Assembly: GCA_020638835.1 (NCBI GenBank)
Contig: JACKHV010000002.1
Span: 1 to 64,000, forward strand
DNA: 64,000 bases
Direction: 5' to 3'
Origin: Planctomycetota bacterium
Lineage (GTDB): Bacteria > Planctomycetota > UBA1135 > GCA-002686595
The notes beneath the pieces are model-generated. The model did no database searches. It was not told the origin of the DNA and saw nothing but the letters and a program-made list of their open reading frames with translations. Both the position numbers and the translations under genes were made by a program. Below are positions 42,774-53,100 of the stretch, piece after piece (the stretch's first letter is position 1; every line of letters begins with the position of its first letter).

Positions 42774-44421
42774 TCAGTCCTCTCCCGCGGCCCAGCGCGC
42801 GCGCAACTCGAGCGCGAGGCGGTCGCGGGGGGCGAGCCGCAGCGCCTCGTCGAGCGCCGCCTCGGCCTCTTCCCGCGCCCCCCGCGCGTGCAGGGCGCGC
42901 GCGAGCCCGCGCCACGCCGGGACCATGCCGGGCGCGATCTCCGTCGCGCGGCGGTAGGTCGCCTCGGAGGCGCGGAACTCACCGCGGCGCAGCTGCAACA
43001 TGCCGAGGTTCGCGTGCGCGACGGCGTTGCGCGGACCGGCGGCCGCGGCGCGCGTGAAGCAGGCAAGCGCGCGCTCGTCGTCGCCGTCCTCGAGCGCGAG
43101 GCGGCCGAGGTTGGTCCAGCCGCGCGAGTAGGTGGGGTCGAGTTCGGTCGCGCGCGTGAAGGCCGCGCGAGCTGCTTCGCGCCGACCCTGCTCCTCGTGC
43201 GCGAGCCCGAGGTCGTTCCACGAGGCGGCATCCTGCGGCTGGTGCGCGAGCATCTCGTTGCGCCACGCGGCGCGGCTCGCGTAGACGGCGCTGCGTTGCC
43301 ACGCGAGCGGCGCGAGGATCAGCGGGATCGCGGCCCACGCGACGATGCGTGCGCGGCGCGGACAAGCGGCGTGCAGTGCGCCCACGGCGGGCGCGGCGAA
43401 GAGTAGCGGCAGGTAGAGGAAGCGCGGCGCGAAGACCTCGCCCAGCGGCACGAGTTGGACGACGGGCAGCAGCGCGAGGGCGGCGAGCGTCGCGGACCAC
43501 GCGGCGGAGCGCGGACCGAAGCGGCGCACGGCGAGCGGGGTTGCGAGCGCGAGCGTCCAGCCCAGCACGGCGACGAGCGAGTCGGGCAGTGGGTCGGTGC
43601 GCGCGAGCAGGAAGTCGGCGCGGTACTGCGGCGGGTAGCCGAAGGGCAGGACGAGGAGGCGCAGGCTTCGACCCACTCGTGGCCGCCGACCAAGAGGCGC
43701 GCGCCGATCCCCCCGCCGAACCGAGCGCGGGCGTGTCGGCGAAGGGGAGGAAGCTGCCGATCGCGAGGTAGCGACCGACGCAGACGGCGAGCAGGCCGGC
43801 GCCCGAGCCGAGGGCGGCTCCCGCGACGCGCGCGCGGCCGCTTCCCGCGACGAGCAGCACGCAGAGCGGCGCGAACAGCAGGCCGTCCTCCTTCGCGAGC
43901 GACGCGCCGCCGACCGCGACCATCGCGGCGAGCGCGACGCCGAAGCTCGAACGCGCGCGGACGACGCAGCACGCGCCGAGCAGCCCGACGAGCGCGCCGA
44001 GCGACGACGTGCGCCCGCTGACCCAGGCAACGACGTCCGCCAGCACGGGGTGCGCGGCGAAGACGCACAGTCCGAAGACCCAGGCGTGACCCGCGAGGCG
44101 CCGGCGCGCGACCGCGACGGCGAGCGCGACGACGGCGAGGTGCAGCGCGAGGTTCTCGAGGTGGTAGGGGGCGACCTGCTCGTTCCAGAGCGCGTGGCTC
44201 GCGCGCAGGCTGAGCGACGCGAGCGGACGCCACTGACCCGCCGCGCCGAGGTGCTCGAAGTACCCGCGTGCGAAGGCCGCGGTCCACGGCGCCGTGCCGT
44301 CGATCACGGGGTTGCCGAAGATCAGCTCGCGGTCGTCGAGCGCCCAACCGCCGATCCACACGCTCGGCAGCCACGCGAGGAGGCCGCAGAGGATCGGCAG
44401 GCAGCGCAGCGCTCGCGACAT
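42774..44421 (-). pseudogene. TMTC-like GT-C glycosyltransferase with TPR repeats, two frameshifts
   Basis: The N-terminal half, from ATG at 44421, reads as a GT-C family membrane protein (WALDDRELIFGNPVI with the DD motif, WRPLASLSLRASHALWN, VVAWVSGRTSS). The C-terminal half reads, in another frame, into membrane helices and then TPR repeats (SWNDLGLAHEEQGRREAARA, GWTNLGRLALEDGDDERALA). Continuity requires one added base in the G6 run near 43711-43716 and one added C near 43668-43672. The frame between gives ARLLVGGHEWVEA, which fits. This pattern is typical of single-base deletions from sequencing error, so the gene (about 550 aa) may be intact. TMTC-type proteins transfer mannose or other sugars to proteins. 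Confidence 0.7.
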
Positions 44422-44428
44422 GTCGCAG

Positions 44429-44434
44429 AGGGTA
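44429..44434 (-). promoter_or_regulatory. -10-like box 7 nt before the TMTC-like gene
   Basis: TACCCT on the minus strand, seven bases, ATG. It fits TANNNT but has few AT bases, so it is the weakest of the set. Confidence 0.3.
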
Positions 44435-44520
44435 CTCGGTTCGCTCCGCCGACTCTCCTGCGTAGAAGTCCGCGTCGCGCCGCCCGCGCCGCGCGAAGCG
44501 CCGATATACTCCGCCGCCCC

Positions 44521-45756
44521 GTGACTCCCGCGACCGAATTCAGGGCTCGTTCGAAGAGCTCGACCCACAACTTCCTGCTGCGCCTGGCGGAGCTCCTGCA
44601 CCACTACGGGACGCCCGCCTTCCGGCTCGAGCGCGTCCTGATCAAGGTCGCGTCGAGCCTCGGCGTCGAGGGCGAGTTCTTGTCCACGCCGACCTCGGTG
44701 ATGGTCTCGCTGGGCGTCGGGACGGACAAGGAGATGCACCTCGTGCGCGGCAACAGCGGCGAGGTGAACCTCGGCAAGCTCGTCGAGTTCGACGAGGTGA
44801 TGGAGGACGTCGAGCACCACCGCATCGACGTCGAGGAGGCCTCGGCGCGGCTCGAGCGGATCGAAGCGCGCGGGACGGGTTATCCCTTCGTGCTGACGGT
44901 GCTCGCGTTCGGCGTCGCTTCGGCGGGCGCGGCGCGCTTCTTCGGCGGCGGGTTGGCGGAGCTCGGCGTGACCTTCTTGTTGTCGGTCGGCGCGCTGATG
45001 CTCGGTCGCGTGCTGACGCGGCGCGCGGACACGGTCGACCTCTTCGAGCCGATGGCGGCCTTCCTCGTCGCCTTCGCGTCGCTGGGCCTCGCGCACGTCC
45101 CCGGCCTCGAGTTCAACGAGAAGACGGTGACGCTGGCGAGCTTGATCGTGTTCTTGCCGGGCTTGACGCTGACGACGGCGCTGAACGAGCTCGCGACGCG
45201 GCACCTGGTGTCGGGCGTCTCGCGCCTCGCCGGTTCGTTCGCGATCTTCCTGACGCTGCTGTTCGGCGTGGCGCTCGGCTGGCGCGTGGGCATCGAGTGC
45301 TTCGGCCCGGGCTTCACCTCGACCTTGCACGGCTTGCCACCGTGGACCTTGTGGGCGACGGCGGCGATCGCGCCCTTCGCCTTCGGCGTCCTGCTCGACG
45401 CCCGCCCGCGCGAGCTGCCCGTGATCTTCCTCGCGGGCTTCATCGGATTCCTCGGCGTGACGCTCGGCGCGCGCGTCGTGGGGTCGGACCTCGCGCCTTT
45501 CCTCGGTGCATTGCTCGTCGGACTCGTCTCGAACACCTACGCGCGCATCTCGAACCGCCCTGCGATCGTGCCGATGACGCCCGGCATCTTCATGCTGGTC
45601 CCGGGCAGCTTCGGCTTCCGCAGCCTGACCTCCTTCCTGGAGCGCGACGCCCTGGTCGGCATCGACTTCGCCTTCCAGACGGGACTCGTCGCCATCTCTC
45701 TGGTCGGCGGCCTGCTCGCCGCGAACGTCGTGATGCCGCCGCGGCGGGTGATGTAG
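44521..45756 (+). CDS. ThrE-family threonine/serine exporter
   Basis: A 411-aa membrane protein. Residues ~10-120 are a cytoplasmic ThrE domain (FLLRLAELLHHYGTPAFRLE, GNSGEVNLGKL) and the rest has about ten membrane segments in the ThrE plus ThrE_2-like arrangement (FLPGLTLTTALNELATRHLV, FMLVPGSFGFRSL). The GTG at 44521 is chosen because a TATACT box lies 10 nt upstream and conserved sequence starts right after. Amino-acid efflux is the family role; the true substrate is not tested by sequence. Confidence 0.85.
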   Translation: MTPATEFRARSKSSTHNFLLRLAELLHHYGTPAFRLERVLIKVASSLGVEGEFLSTPTSVMVSLGVGTDKEMHLVRGNSGEVNLGKLVEFDEVMEDVEHHRIDVEEASARLERIEARGTGYPFVLTVLAFGVASAGAARFFGGGLAELGVTFLLSVGALMLGRVLTRRADTVDLFEPMAAFLVAFASLGLAHVPGLEFNEKTVTLASLIVFLPGLTLTTALNELATRHLVSGVSRLAGSFAIFLTLLFGVALGWRVGIECFGPGFTSTLHGLPPWTLWATAAIAPFAFGVLLDARPRELPVIFLAGFIGFLGVTLGARVVGSDLAPFLGALLVGLVSNTYARISNRPAIVPMTPGIFMLVPGSFGFRSLTSFLERDALVGIDFAFQTGLVAISLVGGLLAANVVMPPRRVM

Positions 45757-45776
45757 GCGGGCTCTTCGAGCCGTTA

Positions 45777-45868
45777 AACGTACCGTGCCGCAACCGTTTC
45801 GACCGCGATCGAAGCGGGCGCTAGCGCCCGCGGCGATCGCGGTCGAAACGGTTGCGGCACGGTACGTT
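45777..45868. repeat. 92-bp palindromic REP-like element, left end
   Basis: Two perfect 35-nt arms (AACGTACCGTGCCGCAACCG...) flank a 22-nt centre with the 18-bp palindrome GCGGGCGCTAGCGCCCGC. The centre flanks are AA on one side and GG on the other, giving the element an orientation. The stop codon of the transposase gene begins at its last base. Confidence 0.9.
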
Positions 45869-46893
45869 CACTGCAACGCCCGCCGGACGACCTCGGCGGC
45901 GCGGTCGGCGTAGCAGTCGTCCGTGAGGACCAGCTCGCGGTGAAGCGCGTAGTCGCGCCGCGCCTGAGTGAGCGAGCATGAACCGCGTGCCGCGATCTCG
46001 CGGAAGCTCAGCGCGCAGAGGTCGCGCAGCAAGCCGATCCGAACCAGCCTCCAGCCGTCCAGCAGGGTGCGCGGGCGGTGGATCTGCCACCGACCGTGAT
46101 CATGCGCGGAGCTCTGGCGCGCCGCTTCAGCGGTCTGCGCGTCGAGAGCCGGCAATCCCGGGCGCGTGCCGTCCGCCAGCCGCGTCTTGCGCTGGAACCA
46201 CAGCCTGACGCTCGGCGCGGCTGTGGCGAAGAGTGCGTCGAGCGGATCGTCGTTCCCGGACGCGCGTGAGATGCAGCGCTGCTCGATGAGGCGGCGCAGG
46301 CCCTCGCTGGGCGGCGTTCCGAAAGCTCTCGTGTAGGCGCCGATCGAGTCCTGAGACTCCTCTGCCTCTGCCGCGACGACCTCGCGAATCCAGTCGCGGC
46401 ACAGCCATCTCGGCGCGCGGTGAGCCACGTGGTGCGGCGCGCTGCAGTGCGGGTAGAGCAGCGGCGAGCGGGCGATGTTCGCGTGCACCGGATTATCGTC
46501 GATGTAGCGCACGAGGTCGGTTCGATAGCGCAGCGTGTTGACGCGCCGGGAGGTGTAGCGCGCCCGCACCAGCGGCCCGTCGCGCCGGCGCGAGCGATTG
46601 AACCAGCGCACGTAGCTGTTCTGGATGCGCTGCATCGCGGGCGAGAGCTCGCCGATGGGGCTGCGGACCAGCATGTGGTAGTGCGTCGAGAGCACACAGT
46701 ACGCATGCACCTCGAGCTGGCCGTCGCGCACGGCACGCGCGACGCGGGAGAGGAAGTAGCGGATGTCCTGTCTCGTCTCGAACAGGGTGCGCTTGGCGAT
46801 CCCACGGTTCATCACGTGGTGCCAGGTGTCCGGTCCGTCGTCGCGTGGTCGGTGTCCCAGGGGTCGATCCTCCCAACAGAAGACCGACCCCAC
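45868..46893 (-). CDS. REP-associated tyrosine transposase (Y1, HUH)
   Basis: A 341-aa TnpA_REP protein. Residues ~22-110 hold the Y1 domain: TWHHVMNRG at the start, the HUH-type motif H71-Y-H73 in VLSTHYHMLVRS, and the catalytic Tyr in QNSYVRWFNR (Y94). The C-terminal half is a longer RAYT extension ending in a DnaA-like helical segment (LSFREIAARGSCSLTQARRD). These enzymes nick and join single-stranded REP hairpins. The palindromes at both ends are its likely substrates. The ATG at 46893 is used; a shorter start at M28 is possible. Confidence 0.88.
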   Translation of the reverse strand: MGSVFCWEDRPLGHRPRDDGPDTWHHVMNRGIAKRTLFETRQDIRYFLSRVARAVRDGQLEVHAYCVLSTHYHMLVRSPIGELSPAMQRIQNSYVRWFNRSRRRDGPLVRARYTSRRVNTLRYRTDLVRYIDDNPVHANIARSPLLYPHCSAPHHVAHRAPRWLCRDWIREVVAAEAEESQDSIGAYTRAFGTPPSEGLRRLIEQRCISRASGNDDPLDALFATAAPSVRLWFQRKTRLADGTRPGLPALDAQTAEAARQSSAHDHGRWQIHRPRTLLDGWRLVRIGLLRDLCALSFREIAARGSCSLTQARRDYALHRELVLTDDCYADRAAEVVRRALQ

Positions 46894-46912
46894 GCGCCGG
46901 GGTTCGCGAGAA

Positions 46913-47000
46913 CGTACCGTGCCGTAACCGTTTCGACCGCGATCGCCGCGGGCGCTAGCGCCCGCTTCGATCGCGGTCGAAACGGTTACGGCACGGTACG
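46913..47000. repeat. 88-bp palindromic REP-like element, right end
   Basis: Arms of 33 nt around the same 18-bp core. One arm base differs from the left copy (GCCGTAACC versus GCCGCAACC), and the opposite arm carries the matching compensatory change (GGTTACGGC versus GGTTGCGGC). Such covariation supports selection on the hairpin. Confidence 0.9.
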
Positions 47001-47032
47001 GCCCCGCGCCGCGCCCTCCCTGGAATGCACGA

Positions 47033-47056
47033 AGGCCGCGCGTTTTCGCGCGGCCT
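47033..47056 (-). terminator. Perfect hairpin with TTTT loop
   Basis: AGGCCGCGCG and CGCGCGGCCT pair perfectly around TTTT. It lies ~57 nt after the stop of the minus-strand radical SAM gene and is its likely terminator, though there is no T tract after it. Confidence 0.5.
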
Positions 47057-47112
47057 CCGCTTTGATCGAGCCGGGTCCTTGGGGGAACAGGCCCGCTTTG
47101 GTCGCTCGCCGA

Positions 47113-48630
47113 TCAGTCGACGCTGACCGTCGGCACCTGCAGCGCGAGCTGGTCGCGGCGCTGCGTCTGGGTCCACGCCCAGTCCGACTCGGCGACGCGC
47201 TTCAGGTAGCGCTTGCGTCGCGTGCGGATCTCGAGCAGGTCCATGAAGAGGTAGGGGTGACGGATCATCGTCACCAGGCGCTCCAGCTTGCGGCGCAAGC
47301 GCGGGATCAAGCCCTTCGTCGCCTTCGCGTGCGCGACGAGCAGGCGGTCCCGTTCCTTGTGCAGCTCCTGGTGCGTGAACGTCGGGTGCTTGAAGCTCTC
47401 CGTCGAGTGCCAGTAGTGGAAGTCCATCTCCGCCACGTCCTTCGTGAGGTACGGCTTCAACTGCTCGTACACCGCCGTGCCGGGGATCGGTTGCAGGATC
47501 GCGCAGCAGACCGCGTCGGGCCGCGTCTCCGCGATCAACTCTTCCGTCAGACGGTGGTCCTCGACGGTGTCCTCGGGGAAGCCGTAGAGGATGAAGAACT
47601 TGAAGTACATGCCGAGCTGGCGGTTCAGCTTCGCGCCGTGCAGCACCTTCTCGGGCGTCACGCCCTTCTTCATCGTCACGAGCATGCGCGGCGAGCCCGA
47701 CTCGAGACCGTAGTAGATCTTCACGCAGCCGGCCTTGCGCAACCAGCGCAGCATCTCGAAGTCCATCGTGTCGACTCGCGACTCGCAGACCCACTCGAAG
47801 AACAGGTCGCGCTTGATGATCTCCTTGCAGATCTCGATCACGCGCTTGCGCTGGATCGTGAACAAGTCGTCGAACAGCACCAGTTGCGGCGGGTTGTACG
47901 TGCGCAGGATGTGTTCGATCAGGTCGACCGTGCGCTCGGGGTTCATCGCGCGGTACTGGCGCGGCGTCATCTCCGCGTCGCAGAAGGTGCAAGCGTAAGG
48001 ACAACCGCGGCTCGTGATCAGCGTCACGCCCGGGTTGATCATCAGCTTCATGTACCGCGGGATGTCCCACAGGTGGTAAGCCGGGAAGGGCACCTCGTCG
48101 ACGTCCTTGAGCAGCGGACGCCGCGGCGTCGAGTACAGCTCACCGTCCTTCAAGTAGGTGATGCCCTCGACCGTCTCCCACTTCGCCGGCTCGTGGATCA
48201 CCTCGAGCAGCTCGGGCAGCGTGTAGTCGCCCTCGCCTTGCACCGTGACGTCGCACGCGCCGGACTCGAGGAAGAACTCGGGGTTCGTCGTCGGGTGCGG
48301 GCCGCCCATCACGACGGGCTTGCCGAACTCTCGGCGGATCATCTGGCCGAGCTCGCGCGCGCGTCGCGCGTTCGGCGTCAGCGACGAGATGCCGACCACC
48401 TCGGCCCACTCGACGTTCTTCTTGATGTCCTCGATCTCCTCGATCGAGTCGTCCATCAAGCGCACATCGTGTCCCTTCTGCTCGAGCCACGCGGCGAGGA
48501 TCGAGATGCCGAGCGGCGGATAGACCTCGTCGCGGGCCAGTTCGCCCTTGTTCGCGGTCTCGTCGGCGAAGATCTCGGCCGCCTGGGCCTTGAGGTTCTG
48601 GGCCTTGGCGTAGAGCAGGAAGACGTTCAT
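47113..48630 (-). CDS. B12-binding radical SAM protein
   Basis: A 505-aa enzyme. Residues ~1-160 are a cobalamin-binding-like domain (GHDVRLMDDSIEEIEDIKKN, VVMGGPHPTTNPEFF). The radical SAM core has C210-x3-C214-x2-C217 in TSRGCPYACTFCDAEM and the downstream LESGSPRMLVTMKKG. The His of a strict DxHxxG cobalamin motif is not clear. Such enzymes methylate or rearrange lipids, hopanoids or natural products; the substrate is unknown. A TACAAT on the minus strand at 48711-48716 could be its promoter, with an 80-nt leader. Confidence 0.85.
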   Translation of the reverse strand: MNVFLLYAKAQNLKAQAAEIFADETANKGELARDEVYPPLGISILAAWLEQKGHDVRLMDDSIEEIEDIKKNVEWAEVVGISSLTPNARRARELGQMIRREFGKPVVMGGPHPTTNPEFFLESGACDVTVQGEGDYTLPELLEVIHEPAKWETVEGITYLKDGELYSTPRRPLLKDVDEVPFPAYHLWDIPRYMKLMINPGVTLITSRGCPYACTFCDAEMTPRQYRAMNPERTVDLIEHILRTYNPPQLVLFDDLFTIQRKRVIEICKEIIKRDLFFEWVCESRVDTMDFEMLRWLRKAGCVKIYYGLESGSPRMLVTMKKGVTPEKVLHGAKLNRQLGMYFKFFILYGFPEDTVEDHRLTEELIAETRPDAVCCAILQPIPGTAVYEQLKPYLTKDVAEMDFHYWHSTESFKHPTFTHQELHKERDRLLVAHAKATKGLIPRLRRKLERLVTMIRHPYLFMDLLEIRTRRKRYLKRVAESDWAWTQTQRRDQLALQVPTVSVD

Positions 48631-48867
48631 GGGTTCGGGCGGTGGGGGGGTCGTGAGCGGGTTCCGGCGGGCGGAGGCTGCGGCGGTCGCGCCCCGAGAA
48701 GGCGTGCGAAATTGTAACCTTCCGCGAGCTGGAGGGTCGGACGGAGTCGCCCGGGGCCGCGAGATCTATCGGATCCTAACCGGCCCCGACCGGACCGCAA
48801 CCGCCCGGAACGGGCCCCACACCGCGGATCCCCGCACCCTGAGCGAGATCCCACGCGACCTCCGCGC

Positions 48868-48873
48868 TAGAAT
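48868..48873 (+). promoter_or_regulatory. -10 box (TAGAAT) 7 nt before xseB
   Basis: GCTAGAATCCGCCCC then ATG. It shares this sequence with the SDR promoter on the other strand at 23233. No ribosome-binding site is present. Confidence 0.5.
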
Positions 48874-48880
48874 CCGCCCC

Positions 48881-49159
48881 ATGCCGACCCCCAAGCCGAA
48901 GGCGCCCAAGAGCCCCGAAGAACCCGACTTCGACACCCGCCTCGCCCGCCTCGAGGCCCTCGTCGGCGAGCTCGAAGAAGGCGGCCTGGGCCTCGAATCC
49001 GCGATCGAACGCTACCGCGAGGGCGTCTCCCTGCTCGCCGGCGCCCGCGACCAACTCGCCGGCTACCGCAAGCAGGTCGAGGAATTGACGCGCGGCGCGC
49101 AAGACGCGCTCAAGCCCTACCCGGGCGATCCGGACCTCTCGGAGGGAGACTCCGCGTGA
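48881..49159 (+). CDS. xseB: Exodeoxyribonuclease VII small subunit
   Basis: A 92-aa helical protein ([40 protein letters not shown]), the standard XseB layout, which with XseA degrades single-stranded DNA. XseA is not in the window. Its stop overlaps the polyprenyl synthase start by 4 nt; xseB-ispA pairing is common in bacteria, which supports both calls. Confidence 0.93.
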   Translation: MPTPKPKAPKSPEEPDFDTRLARLEALVGELEEGGLGLESAIERYREGVSLLAGARDQLAGYRKQVEELTRGAQDALKPYPGDPDLSEGDSA

Positions 49160-50103
49160 GCGCGCGCGGCGCCGGATCGCCGACACCGAGCGACCCTTCC
49201 AGCCCCGCGGGCCCCCCCGGCCCCGCGCCCGACCCCGCCGCCGACTGGTGGCAAGCCTCCGCCCGCTGGGCCGAGGACCAACTCGACCGCCACGCCCCGA
49301 CCGCCGCCGGCGGCACCCCGTCCGCCCTCGCCGACGCGATGCGCTACGCCCTGATGGGCGGCGGCAAGCGCCTGCGCCCCTGCCTCGTGCGCCTCTTCAC
49401 CCGCGCCTCCGGCGGCACCGACGCCGACGCCTCGAGCCCCGCCGCCGCGATCGAGATGGTGCACACCTACTCGCTGATCCACGACGACCTGCCGTGCATG
49501 GACGACGACGATCTGCGCCGCGGGCGACCGACCTTGCACGTGGTGCACGGCGAGGCGTTGGCCGTGCTGGCGGGCGACGCGTTGTTGACGCATGCCTTCG
49601 AGTTGTTGTCGCGGTGCGCCAACGGCGCCGCGATGGCCGGCGTGTTGGCGCGCGCCGCGGGCCCGGCGGGGATGGTGGGGGGACAGGTGCTGGACTTGTC
49701 GCTCGCGGGGAGTGAGTCGCAGCACGAAGACGTCGAGCTGGTGCACCGCTTGAAGACCGCTGCGCTCTTGTCGGCATCGTGCGAGTTGGGCGCGTTGGCC
49801 GCCGACGCGGACGAGTCCGCCTGCGCTGCCGCGCGCGAGTACGGTCTCGACCTCGGCCTGCTGTTCCAGGTCGTCGACGACTTGCTCGACGTCACCGGCG
49901 ACTCGGGGACGTTGGGGAAGACGCCGGGGAAGGACGCGGCGTTGGATCGGGCGACGATGGTCGCGGTGCTGGGCGTCGAGGGGGCGCGACTCGAAGCGCA
50001 GAGGCTTGCGGAGAGGGCGCGGGCTGCGGCGGAGGGGTTGGGGGATGAGGAGCGGGAGTTGGCGCTGGGGCTTGTGGAGCGGGTGTTGGGCCGTGACTCC
50101 TGA
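49156..50103 (+). CDS. ispA: Polyprenyl (farnesyl/geranylgeranyl) diphosphate synthase
   Basis: A 315-aa all-alpha prenyltransferase that elongates isoprenoid diphosphates from IPP. The chain-length region and first Asp-rich motif [15 protein letters not shown] are present, GGGKRLRP is the IPP-binding stretch, and the second motif is FQVVDDLLD. The start is a GTG overlapping xseB. The N-terminus has a Pro/Gly/Ala-rich extension of ~25 residues. The product length (C15 or C20) is not certain from sequence. The defence operon begins 23 nt after its stop. Confidence 0.93.
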   Translation: MSARGAGSPTPSDPSSPAGPPGPAPDPAADWWQASARWAEDQLDRHAPTAAGGTPSALADAMRYALMGGGKRLRPCLVRLFTRASGGTDADASSPAAAIEMVHTYSLIHDDLPCMDDDDLRRGRPTLHVVHGEALAVLAGDALLTHAFELLSRCANGAAMAGVLARAAGPAGMVGGQVLDLSLAGSESQHEDVELVHRLKTAALLSASCELGALAADADESACAAAREYGLDLGLLFQVVDDLLDVTGDSGTLGKTPGKDAALDRATMVAVLGVEGARLEAQRLAERARAAAEGLGDEERELALGLVERVLGRDS

Positions 50104-50126
50104 GGAGAGGCAACCCCAATAGAGAC

Positions 50127-53100
50127 TTGCCTAGAGGCTTGTTTCTGGCCTGCTCCTTCAGGAATGCTAACCACTACGAGCTGAGCGGTGATGCCGCATC
50201 GGACTCGGCAGCGAAGGTCGATCCCGGATCATCGCGCTCGGCCTCCTATCTCAACTCCGCTATTCGCAAGATCGTAACCGCCGTCCAGCTCGCACTCTTG
50301 GACCTCACGCCCCATCAAGCGAAGTACTTCGCTCACGACCTGACTCGCCGTGCGACGGACGGTTTGGACCGACTGTCCATGGCGCTGTTCGACGCGGCGG
50401 TCGACCTCAACCCGCACCAGATCGAAGCGGCGCTCTTCGCGCTCCACTCGCCGCTGTTGAAGGGTGTGATGCTCGCGGATGAAGTCGGACTCGGCAAGAC
50501 GATCGAGGCCGGCATCGTGCTCTGTCAGTTCTGGGCCGAGCGCAAGCGCCGCTTGCTGGTGATCTGTCCGGCCTCGCTCCGCAAGCAGTGGGCGCTCGAG
50601 CTGGAGGAGAAGTTCAACCTGCCCTCGGTCGTGCTCGACTCGAAGGCGTATCGGACGGCTCAGCGCGAGGGCCGCGACCCGCTGTCGCCGGATGCGGTCG
50701 TCATCCTCTCGTTCCACTACGCCAATCGCCTGCGCGGCGAGTTGAAGACGGTCGCCTGGGACTTGGTTGTGATCGACGAAGCGCACAAATTGCGCAACGC
50801 CTACCGTCCCAGCAACAAGGTCGGCCAAGGCATTCGTTGGGCAACGGAAGACTGTCGCAAGCTTCTGCTGACGGCGACGCCGATGCAGAACTCGCTGCTC
50901 GAGCTGTTCGGGCTCTCGACCTTGATCGACGAACACATTTTCGGCGACGTGAACGCCTTCCGAGCCCAGTTCACCGGTGCCGGCAGCGACCTGGATGCGT
51001 TGCGCAATCGGCTCGCGCCGTTCTGCAAGCGCACCTTGCGCAACCAGGTGACGGAGTACATCCGATACACGGAGCGCCGGGCGATGACGCGGCCGTTCCG
51101 TCCGACGGACGACGAGCACGCGCTGTACGAAGCTGTCTCCGCCTTCCTGCAGCGCGAGAGCAGTTACGCCCTGCCGCACCGGCAGCGACATCTCACAGCC
51201 TTGATCCTGCGCAAGCTGCTCGCGTCGTCTTCCGTGGCCATCGCCGGAACGCTGGACACGCTACGAGCGCGCTTGGAGGGGATGCGCGACGAAACGGTCG
51301 TGGACGACGTCGGCCTGGCCGAGCAGTTGATCGAGGCCGAGGAACTCGAGGACGAGCTGCTAGACGAGTTCTTGGACGGCGAAGAGTCCGAGGGGGAAGA
51401 GTCTGCAGCCTCCGAACCGATCGATCGCAAGCAACTCAGCGAGGAGATCCGGTCGCTCGGGGAGTTGGCCGATCGCGCCCGCCGCATCGGAATCGACACC
51501 AAGTCGAAGACTCTCCTGCAGGCGCTGAAGGTCGGCTTCGAGCAGATGGAAGCAACGGGAGCCGCCCGCAAAGCGCTGATCTTCACCGAGTCCCGTCGGA
51601 CGCAGGACTACCTGAAGACCTACCTCGACTCGCACGGCTACGCCGGTCAGGTCGTGCGCTTCAACGGCACCAACAGCGGTCCCCTCGCCAGAGACATCTA
51701 CGACACCTGGGTCAAGCGCAATGCCGACACCGGACGGTCAGCCGGATCGCGTGCGATCGACGTGCGCACGGCGTTGATCGAACACTTCCGCGACGACGCC
51801 ACGATCTTGATCGCGACCGAAGCCGCCGCCGAAGGCGTGAACTTGCAGTTCTGCTCGCTCGTCATCAACTACGACTTGCCGTGGAACCCGCAACGCGTCG
51901 AACAGCGCATCGGCCGCTGCCATCGCTACGGGCAAGAGCACGATGTGGTCGTGATCAACTTCCTCAACGAGCGCAACGACGCGGACAAGCGCGTGCTCGA
52001 GCTGCTGACCGAGAAGTTCAACCTGTTCAGCGGCGTCTTCGGCGCGTCGGACGACGTGCTCGGCAGCATCGAATCCGGGGTCGACTTCGAGGGGCGCATC
52101 CTCGGCATCTATCAGCAGTGCCGTACGACCGAGGAGATCGATGCGGCCTTCCAGGCGCTGCAAGACGAACTCGAGGAGCAGATCCGGTTACGCATGGACG
52201 ATGCTCGCCGTTCCTTGATGGAGCACTTCGACGAGGACGTCCACGAACGCCTGAAGCTGCGCTTGGCCGATGCCGAAGCGCAGCTCGACCGCGTCGGCAA
52301 GCGCTTCTGGGCGCTGACCCACGCGATCCTCGCCGAACGTGCCCGCTTCAACGATTCACAGCTCGCCTTCGACCTGCACCTTCCACCGATCGAGGAGATT
52401 CCGAAGGGACGCTACCACCTGATCTCCAAGTCCCGGCCGCGGTCCGACTCGCCGGATGCGACAGAGTTCGAATCGAACCGCTTCCTCTACCGACTCTCGC
52501 ACCCCTTGGGTGAACTCGTCGTGGATCGAGCGAAGGCGTTGCTGACGCCCGCGGCGGAGGTCGTCTTCGACGTCACCAACCACCCTGCGCGGATCGCCGT
52601 CGTGGAAGCCCTGCGGGGGACGAGCGGCTACTTGATCCTGACGCGTTTGGTGATCGAGTCCTACGAGCAGGAGGAGTCGTTGCTCTTCTCGGGGTTCGAC
52701 GACAAAGGCCATTCGCTGGATCAGGAGACGATGGAGCGCTTGTTGGGCTGCTCGGCTCGCCTCGTCGACCCCGATCAGGTTCCGCTAGAACTGCCCGACT
52801 CGGTCGCTGTTCGACTCGAGGCGGAAGCCGCGCGCCATGTGCAAGCCGAGACGAGTCGATCCCTCGAGCGCAACAACGAACACTTCGGCGTCGCCCGCGA
52901 TCGGCTCGATGCTTGGGCCGACGACATGGTGCTCTCCGCCGAGAAGGCGCTGCGGGACACCAAGGAACAGATCAAGGCTCAAACGCGCCTTGCCCGTCAG
53001 TCGGAGACCTTGGCCGAACAGAAGCAGATCCAAGAGAAGATCCGCAAGCTGGAGCAGCAGCAGCGCCGTCAGCGCAAGGAGATCTTCCAGGTCGAGGACG

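Larger units (their letters stand above)
45777..47000 (-). mobile_element. RAYT element: REP-associated tyrosine transposase flanked by palindromes
   Basis: A 1.2-kb unit made of one Y1-type transposase gene between two long REP-like palindromes in inverted orientation: the asymmetric centre is AA...GG at the left and CC...TT at the right. This organisation matches known RAYT-REP units. The right copy's outer two bases do not pair. It stands between the ThrE-like gene and the B12 radical SAM gene without visible target duplication. Confidence 0.85.

Noticed and set aside
48631..48867. Open frame upstream of xseB that continues into it
   Set aside because: The extended frame lacks start signals and conserved residues. 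The TAGAAT box just before 48881 supports the short form.
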